NCBI GenBank assembly: GCA_033002965.1
Contig: JAURVB010014690.1
Coordinates: forward strand, 124,001-188,000
DNA length: 64,000 bases
Source: Piper betle
Lineage: Eukaryota; Streptophyta; Magnoliopsida; Piperales; Piperaceae
Direction: 5' to 3'
The position numbers and the translations under genes are program-made. Below, one piece after another: positions 49,408 through 61,900 of the stretch. Each line of letters starts with the position of its first letter. The first letter of the stretch is position 1. Below the pieces are notes generated by a model, which worked only from the letters and a program-made list of their open reading frames with translations, had not been told where the DNA came from and did no database searches.

Positions 49408-52400
49408 TGTGACACCCTGATTTTGGTTCACCTAAGAACCGGATCGAAAATGTCATAATTGAGTCGATTCATGTCTAAAGTAGCTAGTCTATAGGACTCA
49501 ATAAATAATATAGATCGAAGTAACCCACTTGGCATCAAGCGAATGGAAGACATCACTAAATATGCATCCAAAATACATCAAATATAAGTAAAAGTACAAA
49601 AGAAAATAATTGCGCCGAGCTTTTGTGTTTGTAATGTTTATCTGTCTTCCCTCCAAAACCAACTCAGAATCGCAAAACCTATATATACAAAATGAAAAAT
49701 GTCACTAATGAGTGTTACTGGTCCAGAAATAACTAATAGTCAAACTGGCACAGGAGAGCTGACCTTCTTGTTAAGTGAAAACATTTATATGCTCCTTCAC
49801 AGAATCTCTCATAAGGGTGTTAATTAGGAGCCGTCAACCTTGCGCGACAACATCCCCTTTCTATTTCATCTCATTCTTCATCAACTTTAAAAACGCATCA
49901 CTTTCTTTTTTCAGCCCTCTACATCCTCCATATCACTCTTAGGCATGCACCTTCAATACCTTTTAAAACCACAAGTTTAGACATGAGCTGCATTGCAGTA
50001 CCCGTAAACCTCCACACTTCTGGGTTTGAGGAACGCAAAAGTGGAGTTGCCAACATCCATCGGGAATGGAACTAACGCTCACCAAATTTAGAACCCACTT
50101 TGACAAACATGCGCCATATCTCAAGACGCGGTTGTCGGTTTCCCTGTTTCAAATCTCTCTAGAAAACTCAAGAAATTATATATAGGCCTGAGAAGGTATT
50201 TATAAAATAGGTACAAAGGTAATTTGCGGTGGATCTTATTTTTAAAATCAGATTCGATGGGGTCTCATCCTCGAAGGTTATTAATCACGGAAGTAAAATA
50301 CATCTCAATGGCCCATGTTAAGTGGGGTCCAATAAAATAACCGCTTAACACGTCCTACGATTTGAAGATCAAATCATCAATAGAGTAGAGTGATAAAAAG
50401 TGAGAAGAGTTCTAATGGACCTATGGTCTAAGCTCCAAGCGTGAGGTCTACTCTACGGCGAGCTCGAACTCTGAAACCTACATCGAAGCCCACTGCTAAG
50501 TAAGATAGTTACATCTTTATAAGATGCATGCTTGTGGTGTGTGCTCACATCATCAATACATCCTAATAAAGAAAACTGCTAAACAAACCTACAACTAAAC
50601 ATATAGTACGCAAATAGAGATATAATAAAGAAAATAACTAATAAAAAATAATAACTATAATAAATACATACACTCATGAATAAATAGGTAAATAATAAAT
50701 ACATGAAAATAATAAATACTCTAATCAAAATAATAATAACAACATATACTATATAAATACATGGCTAAACACGAGTAAATATCACATATACTCGTGTTAG
50801 TAAATATATAAATAATTATATATATATATATAATCATTCAATAAATATTATAAATAAATAGTTAATTTTAATTAATCATGAATAAAAATAATAATATCAT
50901 AGTTATCCAATTCAAAATACACAATTAAATACAAATAAATAATAACATACATGCAACAAACAAATAGATAAGTAAATAACTAAATAAATAAATATATACA
51001 ATTTAATAAACATGAATTAGATTAATATTAATAAGTAAATATATCAATAATAATAATAATAAATCATATAAGCACTCATCATACACGACAAACATCTAAA
51101 TAAAAAGAAAAAATAATAATGAATAAATAAATAAATAAATAAAATCATAACATCAAAATATGCTAAATAATGTAAATATGCATCTACACTAATGTAGGGA
51201 TTATCGAATTACCAAAAATGGTCGAAAATGAGCTTAACTGGGTTAACTTACTGAACCGAATAGGGTTGGCCAAGTTAACTTGGTCTGGGTTAAATAAACT
51301 GATGGGTTGGGCCGGCTGGGTTAGTTTGGGCACAAACATGGGCAAGTAGGTGGACACGAATGAGTCAACACAACTCGGGCTAGTGGACGTGATGCAGGTG
51401 GAAGCAAGCATGGGTAAACAGATCTGACGAGGCAGGCGGCACCCGTCGTAGGAAAACACCAACGGCGGTGCAGCTGGGTTCGTCACCAGTTGAGATCGAT
51501 GGCCCTGACGACGAGGAAGATGATGGTGGTGGTGATCGGCAGAGTTTGGCCGCTAGTTGGCTAGAAAACGGCCGAAACAAGGAGTGGAATCGCCACTGGT
51601 GTGGCAACGATCGCGGCCATGGCCGTAGTCATGGGTGGTCTCAAAATGAAGATCTCGATGAAGGTAATCTATATGGGTGGTCAGACTGGCCGAAAGTGGC
51701 TTGTCGGAATGGTAAAACGGCCCGAAAGGATGGCACTGGTGGCGGAAAACTATTGCAAAAACTCTGTTGTCAGCAGCAAATGCGGCGGTGCTGGTGGTCA
51801 CGAGTGGTACAAATGGAAAGCCCACCGTGAGGTGGTTCTGGTGATACCCGTCCGGTGGGTGGGGGCGAGCCGAAGTGGCGACGATGCTAGGGTGTAAATC
51901 TCTAAAAATCATAAAAAATCTCTGGAAGATAACTGGGTGGAAGGTAGGGTAGACGTGGATGCCAGTTCTTGTCACGTGGCACGATTTGAAGGCCTGACAA
52001 GTCATAGCCTAGTGGGGCCCACTTATGGGTATATACAATATATATATGGATGAAAATCTCTAATCAAGACCATCCAAAGTCAAAATTGACTTAAGTCCTA
52101 AAAGTGACTTTATTTTCAGGAATCGAGGCAAGAAGGCTAAATAGGCTTTGAACCTTCAACTCAATAAGGTGAAAACCTAAGACTCAATCAAGCTGGGCCC
52201 ACAGGGGCACAATCTGGTGATCCAAACTCCCTATGACGCATGCAAATGAGATATCCTGAAAATCCCAAATGGTTACTAAATGCTACAACAACCTAAATTT
52301 AGGCTTTAACTCTGGCTAACCCATAAAAATCATATGTATACATTGTGTAGATAATGAGAACTCATGCTTTGCTATAGCCTGTCTCAAGCTACAATTTGCA

Positions 52401-52565
52401 TGTCAGGCATACTCAGCTACCATAACATGCTCATACGGCTATCTAGGCTCAATACTTATGATCTAAAAACTGGTCTGGCTTAAGCTCGTTCGAACCAATT
52501 CAAGATTGGCATGAACCGGGCAAAATTACAAGTGGGTAAAACCTTAACCCCAAGTTGGGTTTTAC

Positions 52566-52566
<1 letters not shown>
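49408..52566 (-). mobile_element. Old LTR, minus strand (5' LTR of a decayed element, about 3.16 kb)
   Basis: Starts TGTGACACCC and ends GGGTTTTACA, the reversed ends of the 3 kb family. Because a PBS adjoins its left edge, it is the 5' LTR of a minus-strand element and not a solo LTR. It aligns with the old LTR 18913-25495 in the opposite orientation (for instance GCATGTTATGGTAGCTGAG at about 52408-52430 on the minus strand), carries the AATAAATA tract (about 50570-51170), and a GC-rich block (about 51380-51900). The right edge is followed by TAATA and a (TA)n tract, with no partner duplication in view. Confidence 0.78.
50570..51170. repeat. AATAAATA simple-sequence tract
   Basis: Third instance of the A/T tract found in the old LTR subfamily (also 9590-10330 and 20390-20960). 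Confidence 0.8.
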
Positions 52567-52603
<37 letters not shown>

Positions 52604-52938
52604 TATATATGTGAGGGCTGCTTTGGTGAGCCAAGGGCAGAAAAAGTTTTTTGCCCCAAAGTTTGATCTAGGCCATGCAATTACAAGTATGATTCATATC
52701 TATTGTTTAAAAAATAAAAACCTAACCCCACCCCCAATGGCATCAACGACTACTGCATCGGCCAGATTTGGTCGTGGGCTGTGCGGCCACGAATCTGGTT
52801 GCACAGCCTTATGTGGTAACACAACTAGATGTAGTTGTGGTTGGCCAGATCTGGGGCCGATTATGTCCTACATGAGCCATTTTTGTAAATAAAAATAATA
52901 ATAATAAACTCTCTTTGCCTTTGGTTGAGATAAATTTC
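52567..52938. repeat. (TA)n tract and a short unclassified segment
   Basis: 52567-52606 is mostly (TA)n. The following segment (about 52608-52935) begins with a GGGCAGAAAAAGTTTTTTGCCCC hairpin-like phrase that recalls the left flank of the MITE-like element at 57533, and has a moderately GC-rich centre. It may be a relative of that element, but its ends are not defined. Confidence 0.45.
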
Positions 52939-52961
52939 TATATATATATATATATATATAT
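52939..52961. repeat. (TA)n microsatellite, left flank of the foldback element
   Basis: Uninterrupted TA repeat of about 11 units directly before the left arm of the foldback element. Confidence 0.9.
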
Positions 52962-55101
52962 CAAAAATATTACCATACGCTGCATCAAAATGCAGCGTAT
53001 TAGCAATTTTTGGATTTGGACCGTTGGATCAAAATCCAACGGTCCAAATCCATCCTTCGTTTTTCCCCCCACCCTCGTTTTCTCCTGCCTAGGGTGTTTG
53101 CCGGATTCCGCCGCCGTCGCCGCCCCGCCCACCACCGCCGCCCCGTCTGCCGCCGCGCCCCCGCCCGCAGCCCTGCCCCCACCCCCGGCCCGTCCGCCGC
53201 CGCGTCCCCCCGCCCCGCAGCCTTCCCCCCTATTTCCTGCCCCCTCCGCCGCCTCGCCCCCGCCCACCCCCTGCCCGCAGCCGTCCCCCCACCGCCCCTG
53301 TTTCCCCTGCCCTCCGCAGCCTCACCCCCGCCCGCCCCCTGCCCGGTTCCCCGCCTCCCCCGCCTGTCTTGCCCCCGCCCGCCCCTGCACTGTTTTCGCC
53401 ACGCTCCCCGGCCGCCCATTTCGCCCCCACCCCAGCCGCCGCCCCGCCCGTCGACCAAGCTCCTCCCCGCCATCCGCTGCACTGGCCACCTCCACGCCGG
53501 CGTCACCTGCTTCACCGCCGGTGGTGGCGCGACAAAACACCGGGAAAGAAGGAGCAATGGCATGTTTCGTAATAAAAATTTGACTCGCTCCTGACTCGAG
53601 TCAAATTTACGAAATAAATTTTAAAAATAAAATATAATAAAATAAAAACTTGACTTGCTCCTGACTCAAGTTAATTTTATAAAATAAAATTTAAAAATAA
53701 AATAATACAAAATAAAAATTTGATTCGCTCCACGCTGACGTCGCTGCTTGCCGACCATGTCCCTGCCACCACCCACACCCTGCCCTCCGCTCCCTCGCGT
53801 CGTCTCCCCTATCTCGACTGAAGTCAAATTAAAAAATATTATGAAATAAAACCTGACTCAATCATGTGCGGGATTGAGTCAAGTTTTTATTACAAAATAA
53901 ATTTATTACCGAATAAATTTTTATTACAAAATAAATTTAAAAAAATAAAATAATTCCGTAATAAATTATTTTAACTCGAGTCGGGATCGAATAAAGTTTT
54001 TATTAAGATATTATTTTATTTAATTTTTTTTATCGCCGCCTCAGGGCTGGATAGGCCTGCTGGGAAATACATGGCGTCGGTCTCATGTGGGACCAATAAA
54101 ATTTTTATTACAAAATTATTTTATTTTATTTTTAAATTTATTTCATAATATTGACTCGATCCCGTGCGAAATTGAGTCAAGTTTTTTATTATAAAAAAAT
54201 TTTATTTTTTTAATTTATTTCGTAACGGGCGGAGAGGGGGTCAGAGGGCGGCAGAAGGCGAGGCAAGGGGCCTGGGCCGGTGGAGGGCATGGGGGCAGCG
54301 GGTGTGGGGGGACCGGGGGCAGGGTGTGGGTAGCGGCAGGGAGGCGATTGGCAAGCGGTGGCGTCGGCGGGGAGCGATTCAAATTTTTATTTTATGTTAT
54401 TTTATTTTAAAATTTTATTCCGTAAAATTGACTCGATTAAGGAGCGAGTCAAGTTTTTATTTTTATATTATTTTATTTTTAAAATTTATTTCATAAATTT
54501 GACCCGAGTCGGGAACGAGTTAAATTTTTATTACGAAATTGCCATCGCTCCTCCGTTCCCTGTCACACCACCGCCGGCAGTGATGCAATGACACTGGCGT
54601 GGAGGTGGCCAGAGCAGCAGACGGCGGGGAGGAGCTCGGTCGACGGGCGGGGCGGCGGTGGGGGTGGGGGCGAAACAGGCAGTCAAGGGAGGGTGGCGGA
54701 AACAGGGCAGGGGCGAGCGGGGCCGCGACGGGGGTCGGGCGAAACAGGCGGCGGGGGCGGGGAACCGGGCGGGGGTGGGGGGGAGGGCTGCGGCTAGGGG
54801 TCGGGCAGGGGCGAGGCTGTCGAGAGGGGCGGCGGCGGAGGGGGCAGGGGGAAACAAGGGAGGTCGGGGGGGCAGGGCTGCGGGCAGGGGGCACGGCGGC
54901 GGACGGGGCGGGGGAACCAGGGTAGGGGAGGGGCTGCGGGCGGACGCGGGACGGGGCCGGGGCCAGCGGGGCAGGGCGGCGTGAACAGGGGGAGGAGGAG
55001 AGGGTTTCATCCAAATTATATCCGGGCCGTTGGATTTTCATCCAACGGCCTAGATTTATTACGCTGCAGTGCTGCATTTTCATGCAGCGAACTGTAGCAC
55101 A

Positions 55102-55103
<2 letters not shown>
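52962..55103. mobile_element. Foldback-type element with long inverted arms (about 2.1 kb)
   Basis: Left arm about 52962-53590 and right arm about 54480-55103 are inverted copies with clear matching words such as CCGCCCGTCGACC, CTGGCCACCTCCACGCC and TTTCGTAATAAAAATTT (right arm read in reverse). Each arm tip holds two small hairpins: GCTGCAT/ATGCAGC (52979-52996; 55071-55088) and CCGTTGGAT/ATCCAACGG (18-bp perfect stem 53012-53029/53034-53051; 11-bp stem 55025-55035/55040-55050). The left arm is C-rich and the right arm G-rich. The centre (about 53590-54480) is a run of GACTCG palindromes in AT-rich linkers with two GC-rich inserts. Both ends adjoin (TA)n tracts, so insertion into a TA microsatellite is likely. 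No transposase is present; the long Pro/Arg/Gly frames are composition artefacts. Class is unknown. Confidence 0.72.
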
Positions 55104-55162
<59 letters not shown>

Positions 55163-55166
55163 GTGC
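55104..55166. repeat. (TA)n microsatellite, right flank of the foldback element
   Basis: Long TA repeat with one TTT break, then a short (GT)n. It mirrors the TA tract at 52939-52961. Confidence 0.9.
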
Positions 55167-57532
55167 GTGTGTGTGTGCATATACTCTTTGTTATGGCTAA
55201 TCAAAATATAACAAAAATAAACGAAAAAAAATCAATAATTGTGGCTCATTCAATTAGGATTTATTTCTCTTTAAAGTAAGAGTTAGTCTAACATAATAGA
55301 TTCTTATAATCTATCTTATTATTCAACAAAACTTTATCTATAGAATTAAAATTTATCTATAATATTAATCATGCGTGGCGAGACATCTTACCTAGTATTA
55401 ATAAAAAGGAACTCAATACTCACAAGAGATTAAAAGTAGGAGATCTAACTAATCAAAATGTATTTTAAACAATAAAAAATACCTCTCCATGTATAGGGTC
55501 ACAAGTTCAAACCCCACTAACCTCAATTTCTAATTTCCTATTAACAAAAATTAGTATACTTGCCTCAAAAAAATAAATTGTATTATTATAATTTATCTTC
55601 TTCAATTAGGATTTATGTTTAAAGTTAATCGATCAAAGCGTGTATTTAAGATATTAAATTATTATAGTATATCTAATTGAATAATGTATAAAATTAAAAT
55701 TTATCAATAGTATAAGTCGCTCATAGCACAACATCTTGCCTAGTATTAATAAAAAAAGGAACTCAATATTTATATCAGATTAAAAGTTGTAGAATCAGTA
55801 AATTAAAATACAAAGATAAAACCTTTAAAAATATATCTATAAGGACAATTCAATTTTGTTAACCTCAATTTCTTAAAATAATAATAATAACCTTTTTCAT
55901 GGTAGAATCAATTTCTAACTTCATAATAATAAGATTCTATTTAATCATTTTAAAAGAATATAAAAAAATTAAATGAGTGTAATTTATCTTTTCATTCAAA
56001 TATGATATATTTTTAGCATTAATCACAATCTATATCTAAGATATTAAATTATAATAACCTATTTTATGATTTAATAAAAATTTATATATAAAATTAAAAT
56101 TTATTTAGTATAGGGCACGCATGGTGTGACATCTTGCTAGTTAATATATTAAAAAATAAATAGTTTATGCAATCATATGCTAGGTTTGAACGTTCGTGTG
56201 TAGGGTTTTTATAACACAACAAAAACTAATAATACAAAATTTTAAAAGCCTGATTAAAGATTAAATATATTTAAATTGGCCAAAATATGAATAAAAATAA
56301 TATAAAATTACTTACCTTCAATATAGGTCAGAAATCACTAAAGCATCGCGTCAGAATGTCAAGATGAAAGTACGAAATTTTAGCGGTATTTCTTTCCACT
56401 TAGGATATAAATACATTAAAGTTGAATAGGTAGGGGTTACCCAAATGAATGGCTACACCATTTGGTCAACGACCAGTGAATGACGATTTATAACTTTTAG
56501 CCAATCAGTGAGATACTTAATAATATTTTCTAACACTGATAATTTAAAAGAAGCTTATCACTTTAAGCTTAAGATAAGTCAACATGACAATAAACAAACA
56601 AATTAATATTTAGAAATGTAAAATAAATGAGCATGTATATTAATGAGAAAACCATAACACAGTTAATTTGACAACAAATTAAAATGAGTTTTTTATCAGG
56701 AAAAAGAAGATATTTTTTATATTAGTGGGTGGGGAAATCTAGTTTAATAACCCAAAAACAAAACTTTATAATAATAGTAGTAAAATTACCCTTTGGATTC
56801 CTATTGGGTTGAAATAATATATTAAAATGATTGGGCATGAACCATGCTCAATAAAATAAAAATAAAAGAGAACTAAATCTATCTGTGGTCGAATTCAGGG
56901 TGGCCAAAATCTGGCCGTCTGACCTCGGGCAAGTTAACTAGAAATCTGGCAGTGGCCCAGCTCCTAAGCGGCCATTGGGGGTCAAGTCGGTTGGACCGGA
57001 TAGAAATTTTAGAGCATTCGCTTAGTTGTTTAATTAATTAAATCATTTATTATTAGTATAATTATACTGAGTCGAACTAGCACGAATCTGGGTCTCTGTG
57101 CCAGGTGCACTTGTGGAGGAGACCATGGGTGCAAAGTTCTTTCAAAGATCAAGAGAGGAAAAAGAATGGAGGTGTGGAGCCAAAGGGAAAACGCCTTCTT
57201 AACCTTCCATAGTTTTTAGGTTAGTGTATTCCTCTTCATTACCCTACTTAATGCTTTTACTTTTTCTCTTAACCATTACACCTATTTAAGATCATCATAT
57301 GTTGCACATTCAATTAACACCTTTTAAGTTACCGAGATTAACTACTCACTAACCCATATGGTGAGTTGTCAATGCAAATAACTCACACCTCTTTATAAAT
57401 GTGCAAAAAGAAAAAGAAAAACACCTAGTAGAATTCCAAGTAGACATCACACAATGGCTTAAATGATACAGTAGACAAATAAACTATATATGACATTGGA
57501 TAGCCTGCCCGGGTAAGGCAAAATTACTTGCC
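55167..57532. other. AT-rich region with diverged dispersed repeats; no gene
   Basis: Similar blocks of about 300 bases recur at roughly 55220-55580, 55600-55880, 55930-56170 and again at 57880-58340. Shared words include CTAGTATTAATAAAAA, GGAACTCAAT, GAGATTAAAAGT and AACCTCAATTT. They look like old copies of one AT-rich repeat. No open frame or end structure could be fixed. Confidence 0.5.
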
Positions 57533-57832
57533 CCCAAATTAATCTAAATTGTCGATTATAACGATGGTTCAGCTTAAATCAAATTTAATAAAAAATCAAA
57601 CCCCACTCACTTATGACGGTGACTGTCGTCGGCCAGGCCAGATCAACTCTGGCCAAATCCAATATAACCCAACCGGCGACAGTTGAAAAGGCTCTATTGC
57701 TAGTAGATTTGGTTTAGCGAAGACTGGCACGAGGTGACCGGCAGTGGTCTTGGAGTGTGGGGAGGTTTTTTTCTTTCTAAGATGCATCAATCTGGACCAT
57801 CTTTATAATTGGACAATCCAAATTAATTTGGG
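57533..57832. mobile_element. MITE-like inverted-repeat element (about 300 bp)
   Basis: Arms 57533-57575 and 57789-57832 are inverted copies at about 80 percent by eye, starting CCCAAATTAAT on each outer side and continuing through ATTGTC..ATTATAA.GATGGT. The interior is more GC-rich (GTCGGCCAGGCCAGATC). No clear target duplication was found. Confidence 0.6.
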
Positions 57833-58788
57833 ACTCATATATTATATAAGTAAATTATTAAAAACATAATAATTTATATCTACTCTTCCACTCTTATTAA
57901 TAAAATAGGAACTCGATAGTAACTTGTAATTAAAAATAAGAGATTTAACTAATTAAAATATAATAAAATAATAATAATAATACAAATTCGTCCCAATGTG
58001 AGGGGTCATGAGTTCGAAGTCGACCAACCTTAATTTTTAACTTTTTATAAAAAATAAAAAATATATATCTTCAACTAAAGGATTATAAATTCAAACTCGA
58101 CTAACCTCAATTTATAATTTTGTACTAATAAAATTTAACCTACTTACTTTAAAAAAATATTAAAAAAATCAAATTATTATAATATATTTTTTCATTCAAC
58201 GAAGATTTATATTTAAAGTTAATAAAATTTATACTTAAGATATTAATTTATTATACTTTATTTAATTGTTTAATAAGTGTTTAAGTATTGAAATTAAATT
58301 TTATCTGTAATATAAGTTGCATATACCACGACATTCAATTTTGTTATAAAAAGCCGAATTTTATATTGTGCAGTGATTAATTCTGGGGTTGCTTCGAGCC
58401 TCTCATTCAAGATTTCATAGTTTATGTTTAATAATAATTGAGAAGATGGAAATACAAAAGAAGCCTCAACCACCCGGGTAACACGCGACATTCCCGAAAC
58501 GGCACGCGCCCCATAGAGCAACGCCGTGGCATTGCTCGTGCCTTATCTTTATTTTTGGCTAGTCCGCCATTTTTCCACTCTAGCCTACGCATCTATGTCA
58601 TCTTGGCTGCATGAACATTGCCCACACGGCGGCCACAGTTGTCTCCCTCTTTTATGTACCACTCTTTCACCTTTTTCGGTGGCCTCCGATGGCTACGGTT
58701 GACTTCAATTGCGTTACTCTTGCACAAGAAGACAATAGGGTGGGGTGTTGACATTAAATCTGGCGTGAGATAGAATTTTGTGATGTTA
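57833..58788. other. Intergenic region upstream of the ferric reductase gene
   Basis: The left half carries another copy of the AT-rich repeat seen at 55.2-56.2 kb. The right half (58370-58788) is more mixed in composition and is the likely distal promoter of the gene at 58989. No element is certain. Confidence 0.4.
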
Positions 58789-58792
58789 GCTA

Positions 58793-58812
58793 GTATATAT
58801 ACATATATACAT
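58793..58812 (+). promoter_or_regulatory. Probable TATA box of the ferric reductase gene
   Basis: GTATATATACATATATACA lies about 180 bases upstream of the start codon at 58989, leaving a leader of about 150 bases. Confidence 0.45.
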
Positions 58813-58988
58813 TGTATGTCTACGTGAAGCATGCCTTCTCCTTAACTACACATCCATCCAATATTCCCCTCTGTCTCCTTCTATGTATATATGTTGTAGT
58901 GTAGGCATTGAAAGACATCGAGTACTTGTGTGTGAGAGAAGTATCAAGAAGTTGGGTGGTCTGGTACTTGGTACTTTATCTGAGAGCG

Positions 58989-61900
58989 ATGAGGGGGACA
59001 TCGAGTGGGTATGGTGCAGGGAAAAGAACGGCGAGAGGGGCAATCCGATTGCTGCTTGCCATTGTATTCGCTGGTTGGCTTTTCATGTGGATTATGATGC
59101 CGACTAACACTTACAAGCAGAAATGGCAGCCCCCGATGCGAGCCCGTCTCAACAGCACCTACTTTGGTGCTCAAGGTTTGATTGTCCTCACCTTTGTGAT
59201 CTTCATTCGTATCAAGAGTTCATCTTTTGTCAATATTTACGTAGCACGGTGGGTACCGTGATCCGATGTGGTGCATGTAGGGGCAAGCCTTCTTGTCTTC
59301 ACCTTCCCTATTTTGTTCATTGCGGTCCTCGGCTCCATTTATCTCCACTTGGGTAAGGATCGCCCAAATCCTGCCTATAGGTAAGCAAGGCTGAGAAAAT
59401 TTGTTGAACTAGGCCTATGTATTATTGATGTATAATATTTGCACGCGTGTGCCTGTATTTCTGATTTTGTTACTGATATATCAGCCAAGAGACCAAGAAG
59501 AAGGATCGGTTAGAGGTATGGCGAAGACCCATCCTTGCCAGGGGTCCCCTGGGGACCGTCTCACGCTTGGAGCTGACCGTTCTGGCCATGTTCATGGCAC
59601 TCCTGATATGGTACTTCACCACCTACATAAACAACAGTTTTTCCAAGATTAAAGCCCTACCCGGCGAGAAAGTGTATGGACATAAGCTTAAACCTTTTTT
59701 CTTATTCAATTGTTTAATTCTCTATATGAAATGATATTCATTTAGTCTATCATGTTTATAACAAAAAGCAGATGGCTACAGAAGCTGGGCAGCGCAGGAT
59801 TGAGGCTGGGATTGCTGGGCAACCTGTGCTGCGCCTTCCTCTTCCTCCCCGTCACCAGGATGTCATCAATATTGCCGCTTGTTGGCCTTACCTCCGAGGC
59901 TAGTGTTAAGTACCACATCTGGCTCGGCCATATTGTGATGACCATTTTCACAGCTCATGGTCTCTGCTACATCATCCTTTGGGCTGCTGTAAAAGAGCTC
60001 AACGAGGTACTGGTCTAGTGTCAACAAATTTATTTTGTTTGATTTTGATATTCATGTCATTTATCATTTAAAATAGCATATTCAGACAGTTACTAATTTA
60101 TTCGCCATAAGATTCTTTGAATACCGACCTGTCTGTATTTTTTCTAATTTGTTACAACTGTCCGTGGCCAAAAGCTTTCGGTTTGTCATGTAATATATAG
60201 TAGACGCTCACGTCACTCTGTTCTTTTTAATTATGTTTCTCTGATTAACTTTAGCAATTAAGCTACTTAGAATTAGTTTAAGCTTAATGCTCAATCGAGT
60301 AGTCAAGTCTGATTATTATAACTAAATATCGAATGAATACGTTCCAATATTGTGGCAACTTGAATATGCATCTTCCTTGAGGGGTTGACTAAACTACGTA
60401 GAGAAAAAGAGAAATAAAAAAGGAAAAAGGTCAAGTAGTAGTCCACAAAGATGGATGTGAAGCACTTGGAACTATAAGTCAACTATAATGCTAAAACTTG
60501 TAATGTATATTGGGTACAGCTTTTGAAGTGGGACAGCATCGGAGTGTCAAACGTGGCCGGGGAGTTGGCTCTGATATTCGGACTGGTCATGTGGGCAGCG
60601 AGCTTGCCGAGAGTGAGGAGGAAGATGTTCGAGGTGTTCTACTACACTCACCATCTCTACTTCCTCTTCATCTTCTTCTACATCCTTCACGTCGGCATCT
60701 CCTTCTTCGGCCTCATTCTCCCCGCGATTTATCTCTTCTTCCTTGATCGCTACCTAAGATTCTTGCAGTCCCGAACGAGCGTGCGTTTGATCTCTTCCCG
60801 CCTTCTTCCTTGCGACACTCTCGAGCTCAACTTCACCAAAAGCCCAAGTACGTTATATATTATTTATTGATCAGTTTCATATAGTTTTTGGATGTTTTGA
60901 TCACTTTGTGACGTTTTCTTAATTTGTTCGATATGTGTAGGTCTAAGGTATTCTCCGGGTAGCATTATGTTCGTTAACATGCCCAGCATTTCCAGATTGC
61001 AGTGGCATCCCTTTACTGTCAGCTCCAACAGTAACCTGGAGCAAGATAAGCTTAGTGTTATCATTAAAACTGAGGGAAGCTGGTCGCAAAAGTTGTATCA
61101 AACGCTGTCTAATCCTTCTCTGGACCGCCTGGAGGTTTCCGTTGAAGGACCTTATGGACCCTCTTCTCTTCACTTTCCAAGGTATATATATGACGTTACT
61201 AAACTGCCAATGTTATGATTTGAGATTCTAAATAATGGTGAAACGACAAAGAACAAAAGATTAGGTTTGATATAAACTAGTCACTAGACATAGTCAATAT
61301 ATATCCTAAATTTAATATAAACTTGTTCGTGATCATAATTAGCAGCGATTTCCAAATTTTAACAGTGTCTTCAACTGTTATGAAAAGCTCATATAACTGT
61401 CTAATATATATCCTTGAGCGTCTGGTTTCATTTGCAGGCATGACAAGCTAGTGATGGTGAGTGGAGGCAGTGGCATCACACCCTTCATCTCCATCATCCG
61501 TGAGTTCATCTACAAAGCCTCCACTTCCGATCAACCAACCCCGCAAGTGCTACTCATCTGTGCCTTCAAGAAGTCGAGCGACCTCACCATGATGGACCTC
61601 CTCCTCCCTCTCAGCGGCACCCCATCAGACATCTCCCGACTCCAACTCCAAGTCGAGGCCTTCGTCACCCGAGAAAAGGCCCCCACGATAGACCCCCAGA
61701 AACTCATTCGAACCGTTTGGTTCAAGCCGAAACCATCCGACGCGCCCATCTCTGCAGTCCTTGGCCCCAACAGTTGGCTGTGGCTGGCCGTGATCATTTC
61801 CACCTCTTTTATTTTCTTCCTCATCCTTCTTGGCATTACCACTCGCTACTACATATATCCAATCGACCACAACACCAACCAAATCTATGCTTATTCGAAG

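Noticed and set aside
52915..53594. Pro-rich and Gly-rich frames in the arms of the foldback element (also 54302-55083)
   Set aside because: They follow C-rich and G-rich composition and mirror each other because the arms are inverted copies.
55440..55540. Possible SINE with a tRNA-like B box (GGTCACAAGTTCAAACCCC; similar at about 58008)
   Set aside because: A B-box-like word is present but no A box at the right distance, no target duplication and no defined ends.
58908..58988. Upstream extension of the ferric reductase frame
   Set aside because: The frame extends without an ATG (it would need TTG); ATG at 58989 precedes the first membrane helix as in other members.
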